A stretch of 9,978 nucleotides of DNA from Nitrososphaerota archaeon (lineage in GTDB: Archaea; Thermoproteota; Nitrososphaeria; Nitrososphaerales; Gagatemarchaeaceae). Location: positions 22,055 to 32,032 of the forward strand of contig PLCG01000065.1 of the NCBI GenBank assembly GCA_003135575.1, given 5' to 3'. The first letter of the stretch is position 1, and every line of letters begins with the position of its first letter. Of the stretch, positions 6,187 to 9,978 are shown piece after piece. The position numbers were made by a program, and so were the translations under genes. A model generated the notes under the pieces. That model ran no database searches, was not told where the DNA came from, and was given only the letters and a program-made list of their open reading frames with translations.

Positions 6187-7378
6187 TATGTTGATTCACG
6201 ACGGATCTGCTGCTGTTGTTTAACATCTTCGTGATAGGTCGGTCCTGAGAATGGGACGCTGTTTCCGCTCTTTCGCGCAGTATGGCTTGAGCGAGCTGTA
6301 TGAAGTCTCTTCTGTCCCCCTCAATTTGCTCCAGTAGAGATTGCCATCTTCGACGTCTCTCGGGTATGGACAGCGAACTCAACAATAGCCTGAATTTCGC
6401 TTTCTTCTCTGGGTGCTTTATTCGCAACAGTTTCGATACCAATCCTACTTCCTTCACCCTCCATGACTGAAGCTGACGAACACCCTCTATGTTTGGCTTG
6501 CCGAGGTGTGAGTGAAAACCAAATTCGGACAGACGGTTCTGAACCCATGAAAGCAGCTGAAAGTCCTTGTTCGTAAATGACATTCGTGGCTCGAATGTCC
6601 TGTCTCCTCTCAGCCATACGCTTCCTTCAGCGTCAAACAGGACTGCTAGGTAACCCCGAACAAATTCGAGTTCACAATTCTCGCCAGGGACTTTTCCCGC
6701 CTCATCCAAGAGAAATTTGAAGCTAAAATCGAGTTCCGCTTCTACCGACCATTCGTAGCCAACCAATCTCGAGAGCCGTGGTCTAACTCTAACCGGACCG
6801 TAGGGAGCTAGAATGGACGTCACTAGGTCGATCATCGCAGGATGCGTTGAGGATGTCCTGATCCGGACCGCTCTCCCGTGTCGCTTGACGTTTAGGTCTC
6901 CTCGAGCTAGACCCAGGAAGTACCCCTTTTCGAAAGCTCCTCCGTCAAATGAGTGTTTCTGGAACTTCTTCACAGCACTGATCTGTGCCTCGACCTTGTC
7001 TCGCAGTTTCAGACCACGCTTGCGCAAATGGTTGAAGACCGTAACTGGGCCTACTTCTCGTCCAGCGATTTGCTTCAGCGATTCTCCTTTCTGATACCTG
7101 AGTATCCAGTCATCGACCATCGAGTCTGTAACCTTCCTTACGTGCGCCGCAGCGTCGCGCCTCCTGATTCCATTCTTCTTGAGGTGGTGCAGGATAGTCG
7201 ATTCTGCTGTCTTTTCGCTCGCGTAGTTGAGCCCGTATACTTTTGCGATTTTGGCCGCGGAGAGTTTCTGCTCAAGATAGAGTCGTTTCAGGTCTTCTGC
7301 AAGAGGGGGCCATGCAAGTCCTGAGCCACGCGGCAGCTTATCTCTCGATTCTGTTACATCCGCGAGATCTGCAGTCAC
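6080..7378 (-). CDS. free-standing LAGLIDADG homing endonuclease with N-terminal HTH domains
   Basis: With the GTG at 7378 as start this gives 432 residues. Two helix-turn-helix-like segments come first: about 28-72 (LSAAKIAKVYGL, then ILHHLKKNGI) and about 84-124 (ESLKQIAGREVGPVTVFNHL). A double LAGLIDADG nuclease follows, with GYFLGLARGDLNV (acidic D161) and RGYLAVLFDAEGSVW (E251). Both acidic positions are present, so it may be active. The frame stays open upstream to 7618, but that part is antisense to arsC and Arg/Ser/Pro-rich, so I reject it. The last 35 residues or so are antisense nuoD and look non-native, meaning the gene uses a chance stop at 6082-6080. Base composition is near 50% GC against about 60% in the neighbours, a sign of recent transfer. 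No Hint splicing motifs are present, so it is not an intein. Confidence 0.85.
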   Translation of the reverse strand: MTADLADVTESRDKLPRGSGLAWPPLAEDLKRLYLEQKLSAAKIAKVYGLNYASEKTAESTILHHLKKNGIRRRDAAAHVRKVTDSMVDDWILRYQKGESLKQIAGREVGPVTVFNHLRKRGLKLRDKVEAQISAVKKFQKHSFDGGAFEKGYFLGLARGDLNVKRHGRAVRIRTSSTHPAMIDLVTSILAPYGPVRVRPRLSRLVGYEWSVEAELDFSFKFLLDEAGKVPGENCELEFVRGYLAVLFDAEGSVWLRGDRTFEPRMSFTNKDFQLLSWVQNRLSEFGFHSHLGKPNIEGVRQLQSWRVKEVGLVSKLLRIKHPEKKAKFRLLLSSLSIPERRRRWQSLLEQIEGDRRDFIQLAQAILRERAETASHSQDRPITKMLNNSSRSVVNQHISDRPPQANNSIPSTRAGCPRCAPPSEGAGSPSCS

Positions 7379-7396
7379 GCAATAGGAAGCCGAGTC

Positions 7397-7404
7397 AATA
7401 TAAG
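7397..7404. promoter_or_regulatory. TATA box of arsC, possibly also used by the divergent endonuclease gene
   Basis: CAATATAAGAG is about 35 bases before the TTG start of arsC, leaving a leader of at most about 10 bases. Read on the other strand it is CTCTTATATTG, about 22 bases before the GTG start of the endonuclease. That is slightly short for a normal archaeal promoter, so its use in that direction is uncertain. Confidence 0.45.
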
Positions 7405-7434
7405 AGCGGCCATCTTCGCGTCGAACGAAACCTG

Positions 7435-7830
7435 TTGGCGGACGAGAGCGGCTCTTTCCTATTCGTCTGCGTCCACAACGCCGGAAGGAGCCAGATGGCG
7501 GAGGCCTTCGCGAAGAGGCGGGGCCTGAAAGCTGCAAGCGCCGGCACGGTGCCAGCCTCCTCGGTGAATCCAGCCGTCGTCCAGGCGATGAAGGAGAAGG
7601 GGATCGACATCGCCTCAAACGTCCCCAAGATGCTCACGAACGAGATGATCAACCAGGCCTCCCTCGTGGTGACAATGGGATGCTCCGTCGAGGAGGTCTG
7701 CCCGAGGCCGATGTTGGCGAAGATGCAGAAAAAGCTTGTCGATTGGGACATGGAGGACCCGAAGGGTAAGAGCATCGACGAGATCCGGAAGATCAGAGAC
7801 GAGATCGAGCGGAAGATAGCCGCTCTTTAA
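7435..7830 (+). CDS. arsC: ArsC-type arsenate reductase / low-molecular-weight protein tyrosine phosphatase
   Basis: This 131-residue cytoplasmic enzyme has the CX5R phosphate loop C12-VHNAG-R18 in FVCVHNAGRSQMAEAFA, a sequence typical of arsenate reductases of this fold. Two further cysteines, C83 in TMGC and C89 before Pro, match the three-Cys relay of thioredoxin-coupled ArsC, and D108 in EDPKG is the likely general acid. It should reduce arsenate to arsenite, though a phosphatase role cannot be excluded. TTG at 7435 is chosen because it places the P-loop at the normal distance from the N-terminus and lies just downstream of a TATA box. The frame stays open upstream to 7243, but that is antisense to the endonuclease gene. 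No ars regulator or arsenite pump is seen here. Confidence 0.88.
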   Translation: MADESGSFLFVCVHNAGRSQMAEAFAKRRGLKAASAGTVPASSVNPAVVQAMKEKGIDIASNVPKMLTNEMINQASLVVTMGCSVEEVCPRPMLAKMQKKLVDWDMEDPKGKSIDEIRKIRDEIERKIAAL

Positions 7831-7910
7831 GCTCGGCCAACCGCAACCGAGTTCGACACCAAAAGAATTTCAGCGTTGAAGGGGAAAACGAGAAATTCTC
7901 CGGTAATACA

Positions 7911-7918
7911 TATATAAG
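7911..7918 (+). promoter_or_regulatory. strong TATA box of the ribose-phosphate operon
   Basis: TATATAAG sits in an AT-rich stretch about 25-32 bases before the GTG at 7943, so the transcript is probably leaderless. A GGAGG at 7926-7930 is 12 bases before the GTG but would lie upstream of the predicted TSS, so it is probably not the ribosome binding site. This is the clearest promoter in the window. Confidence 0.7.
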
Positions 7919-7942
7919 CTCCCACGGAGGCGAAAACGTCAC

Positions 7943-8938
7943 GTGGAAACCCTAAAGGACGGAAAGGAAGAATTTCCAAGAGTCTCAGTCGATGAGGCAT
8001 ACGACAATCTCAAGGCAATGAGAGTCCATGGCGCAGGACGTATCGCGAGATACGCGGCCCAGGCGCTTCGAGACTACGCGAGCGAGGCGAAAGCCAAGAC
8101 CTCGGGAGAATATTGGGGACTCGTGCTAAAGGCGGGAGAGAAGCTTCGGTCGGCAAGGCCTACCGCGGTCTCCCTGCCAAACGGAGTAAACTATGTCCTA
8201 TACGGCGGCAGGTCGTCCTTCGAGTCCGGCGCGACGGTCGAGGGCATAAGGACCGCCACGGTCAACACCGCGAACGACTTTCTCACCGCGAGCGTCGATG
8301 CGGTCAAGCTAATCGGGGAGATCGGCGCAAAGCGCGTCAAGAACGGCGACACGATCATCACCCATTGCAACAGCGAAGCAGCCATGAGCATCATGAAAAA
8401 GGCCCACGACTTAGGAAAGGGCATCAAGGTCTATTGCGACGAGACGAGGCCCAAGTTCCAGGGCCACAAGACGGCCGCAACGCTGGCGGCCTACGGCATC
8501 GACACGACGCTCATCTGCGACTCCGCGTGTAGAATGACGATGGCAGCCGCGGACCGGGCGATAGTGGGGTGCGACGCGATCACTGTCAACGGCGCCTTGG
8601 TCAACAAGATCGGGACGTCCCAAGTCGCGACAATAGCCCACGAGGCGAGGGTGAACTTCCTCGTAGCCGCTGAAACTTATAAGCTCGACTTCAAAACGCT
8701 GACGGGCGAATTGGTGGACATCGAGGAGAGGGATCACACGGAGATCGCCTCGAAGGAATGGATGGCCCACAATCCTAAGGTGAAGTTTAGCAACCCGGTC
8801 TTCGACGTCACTCCCCCCGAATACATCGACTTTTACGTGACTGAGAAGGGAATCGTCCCACCAGGGGCGGTCTTCTCGCTGATGAAGGAGCTCTATCAAT
8901 ACAGCGAGGGGCCTCAAGCGACGCAGGATCGGTCTTAA
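7943..8938 (+). CDS. ribose-1,5-bisphosphate isomerase
   Basis: This 331-residue member of the eIF2B-alpha/beta/delta-like superfamily is best called R15P isomerase. It converts ribose 1,5-bisphosphate to ribulose 1,5-bisphosphate for form III RuBisCO in archaeal AMP/nucleoside breakdown. The catalytic pair is visible as C142 in THCNSEA and D211 in GCDAITVNG. Their spacing of 69 residues equals that of the characterised Thermococcus enzyme (C133 and D202). The isomerase-type segments RGxGRI (here VHGAGRIARYAA), DETRPKFQGHKTA and NKIGTSQVA are all in order, and the length is close to the 322-residue reference. The start is GTG at 7943, directly after the predicted TSS; ATG at 8018 would remove part of the N-terminal helix. 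PRPP synthetase follows after 15 bases, so the two form an operon. A translation-factor eIF2B subunit is less likely because both catalytic residues are present. Confidence 0.9.
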   Translation: METLKDGKEEFPRVSVDEAYDNLKAMRVHGAGRIARYAAQALRDYASEAKAKTSGEYWGLVLKAGEKLRSARPTAVSLPNGVNYVLYGGRSSFESGATVEGIRTATVNTANDFLTASVDAVKLIGEIGAKRVKNGDTIITHCNSEAAMSIMKKAHDLGKGIKVYCDETRPKFQGHKTAATLAAYGIDTTLICDSACRMTMAAADRAIVGCDAITVNGALVNKIGTSQVATIAHEARVNFLVAAETYKLDFKTLTGELVDIEERDHTEIASKEWMAHNPKVKFSNPVFDVTPPEYIDFYVTEKGIVPPGAVFSLMKELYQYSEGPQATQDRS

Positions 8939-8953
8939 TCGGAGCATATCACG

Positions 8954-9847
8954 ATGATAATCTTTGGCGGTTCTGCAGGCGAGACTCTAGCAGTCAGAGT
9001 GTCGCTCCTCACCGGAGCGAAGCTCGGGAAGGTCAAGAGGCAAAGGTTCCCCGACGGGGAGCAATACCTCAAGATCGAGGAAGACATCAAGGGGCAAGAA
9101 GTCGTTTTCATCCACCCGCTGGGGGGCAGGCCTGACGAGCTCATCATGGAGTACATGCTGACCATGGACGCATTCAAGAGCGCCAGCCCCAAGACGATCA
9201 GTGTCGTGATCCCGTACTTCGCGTATGCGAGGCAGGACGCGCGGTTCCACCCCGGCGAGGCCCTGAGCTTCCACCTCGTGGCGAAACTCCTGGAGCAAGC
9301 CGGAGCGAGCAAGATCTACACGATCGACGTGCACCTCCAGAGGGTCCCGTCGCTGAAGGAGGTCTTCAAGATACCCGCCATCAATCTCACAGCGGTCCCG
9401 CAGATCGCGGAATACATCAACAGGGTCTTCCAGCCGAAGAACCCCATCATCATCGGGCCAGATGACGAGTCGGAGCAGTGGGCCAAGGTCGCTGCGGCGA
9501 AGATAAAGACCGACTACGCGGTCCTGCAGAAGACGAGGTTCTCCTCGACCGAGGTCAAGGTCAAGGTGAAGGCCGGCGAGGGTGTCAACGTGAAGGGAAG
9601 AGACGCGATAATCATCGACGACATCATCAGCACCGGCAACACAATCGTCGAGGCGGCCAACCTCGTCAGGAAGGCTGGCGCCCGCAAGATCTACGTCGGG
9701 TGCACCCACCCTGTGCTTAGCCTGAACGCACTACCGCTGATGTACTCCAACGGCATCGAGGGAGTCGTGGGGACGGACACGTTCGCTGGGCCGATATCCT
9801 TCGTGAGCGTAGCGCCGGTGATCGCGGAAGCCCTGAAGAAGAAGTAG
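8954..9847 (+). CDS. prs: ribose-phosphate pyrophosphokinase (PRPP synthetase)
   Basis: This 297-residue enzyme transfers pyrophosphate from ATP to ribose 5-phosphate, making PRPP for nucleotide, His and Trp synthesis. RFPDGEQYLKI lies at 31-41. The flexible catalytic loop PYFAYARQDARFHPGEALS covers 87-105. IDVHLQRV (124-131) holds the metal-binding His, and the PRPP-binding loop DAIIIDDIISTGNTI covers 217-231. A paired pyrophosphokinase/phosphoribosyltransferase fold of this length is typical for archaea. ATG at 8954 follows GGAG at 8941-8944 with a 9-base spacer. The gene is 15 bases after the R15P isomerase gene, suggesting a shared ribose-phosphate function, perhaps PRPP-derived ribose 1,5-bisphosphate feeding the isomerase. 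No anomaly is seen in key residues. Confidence 0.95.
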   Translation: MIIFGGSAGETLAVRVSLLTGAKLGKVKRQRFPDGEQYLKIEEDIKGQEVVFIHPLGGRPDELIMEYMLTMDAFKSASPKTISVVIPYFAYARQDARFHPGEALSFHLVAKLLEQAGASKIYTIDVHLQRVPSLKEVFKIPAINLTAVPQIAEYINRVFQPKNPIIIGPDDESEQWAKVAAAKIKTDYAVLQKTRFSSTEVKVKVKAGEGVNVKGRDAIIIDDIISTGNTIVEAANLVRKAGARKIYVGCTHPVLSLNALPLMYSNGIEGVVGTDTFAGPISFVSVAPVIAEALKKK

Positions 9848-9923
9848 CAAGAGACCCTCACCAAACAGCCGTAACTTCAATCGAGGCCTTCGGCCCGTGT
9901 GATTCTGCTGAGGTTTTTGCCGC

Positions 9924-9978
9924 TTGGTCGTGGTCGCGGCTGCACCGATACCTTGCGTCAAGAAAGGAGGCAAGGTTT
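9924..9978 (+). CDS. possible start of another gene, cut by the window edge
   Basis: A frame starting at TTG 9924 is preceded by TGAGGT with a 9-base spacer and stays open to the edge, giving about 18 residues beginning MVVVAAAPIPC. It is too short to identify. A competing reading is that GGAGG at 9966-9970 is the ribosome binding site of a gene starting just past the window, which would make this frame spurious. The rest of 9848-9923 shows no promoter or gene that I can support. Confidence 0.22.
   Translation, partial: MVVVAAAPIPCVKKGGKV

Noticed and set aside
7243..7434. Upstream extension of arsC through the endonuclease gene
   Set aside because: The P-loop normally begins about 10 residues from the N-terminus, and a TATA box stands directly before the TTG at 7435.
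6187..7434. Possibility that the antisense endonuclease belongs to an intein or self-splicing intron in nuoD
   Set aside because: NuoD is complete without it, the element is on the opposite strand, and no Hint motifs or continuing nuoD coding sequence are found on the far side.
7379..7618. Upstream extension of the endonuclease frame, antisense to arsC
   Set aside because: It is Arg/Ser/Pro-rich, typical of the antisense of a high-GC gene, and lies opposite the catalytic P-loop of arsC. The protein is complete from the GTG at 7378.
8987..9709. Long minus-strand frame (240 codons) opposite prs
   Set aside because: It is Asp/Leu/Val/Arg-rich antisense of a confidently identified PRPP synthetase, with no motif.
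9886..9918. GGCC-TTC-GGCC hairpin followed by a T run as a terminator of prs
   Set aside because: The stem is only four base pairs and the T run is about 15 bases away and overlaps a possible ribosome binding site. Support is too weak.
1..9978. CRISPR arrays, insertion sequences, long direct repeats, rRNA
   Set aside because: I scanned both strands by eye and found no regularly spaced repeats, transposase motifs, terminal inverted repeats or rRNA-like segments.

Overview
The window looks archaeal, most likely a moderately high-GC member of the Thermoproteota close to Nitrososphaeria/Thaumarchaeota or a sister lineage. The evidence is TATA-type promoters 20-35 bases upstream of genes with short or no leaders, frequent TTG/GTG starts, a ribose-1,5-bisphosphate isomerase, a geranylgeranyl-reductase-family flavoprotein, an archaeal short-form AlaX, and a NuoD resembling the thaumarchaeal type. 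The placement is from motif recognition only; no database search was possible.

Layout. Bases 1-303 hold the end of an unrecognised reading frame and a doubtful small ORF. On the minus strand, reading right to left from about 2.2 kb, are a FAD-dependent geranylgeranyl-reductase-like gene carrying an unusual Cys-containing, Ser/Gly-rich insertion, an overlapping AlaX-type alanyl-tRNA editing gene, and tRNA-Arg(CCU) with an encoded CCA. Divergently, the plus strand carries the start of a complex I operon: nuoA, nuoB, nuoC and nuoD, tightly packed, overlapping or separated by short gaps. nuoB is interrupted in frame by a 409-residue LAGLIDADG intein. The expected continuation (nuoH, I, J and so on) is absent. 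Directly after nuoD lies a convergent, lower-GC, free-standing LAGLIDADG endonuclease gene whose reading frame runs into the nuoD 3' end. Next come an arsC-like low-molecular-weight phosphatase/arsenate reductase gene, then a strong TATA promoter driving ribose-1,5-bisphosphate isomerase and PRPP synthetase. The last 130 bases may contain the start of another gene.

How the genes fit together. NuoA-D form part of the membrane anchor and the quinone-facing connecting module of complex I; NuoB carries the terminal N2 [4Fe-4S] cluster. The intein sits exactly at a predicted N2 ligand cysteine, so NuoB should not be able to bind its cluster until splicing is complete. The isomerase/PRPP synthetase pair links ribose phosphates to ribulose-1,5-bisphosphate, the substrate of form III RuBisCO, which is not in this window.

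The most notable feature is the concentration of two distinct homing endonucleases on one short respiratory operon: one inside nuoB at its catalytic cluster site, the other abutting nuoD. No CRISPR array, insertion sequence or rRNA was seen.
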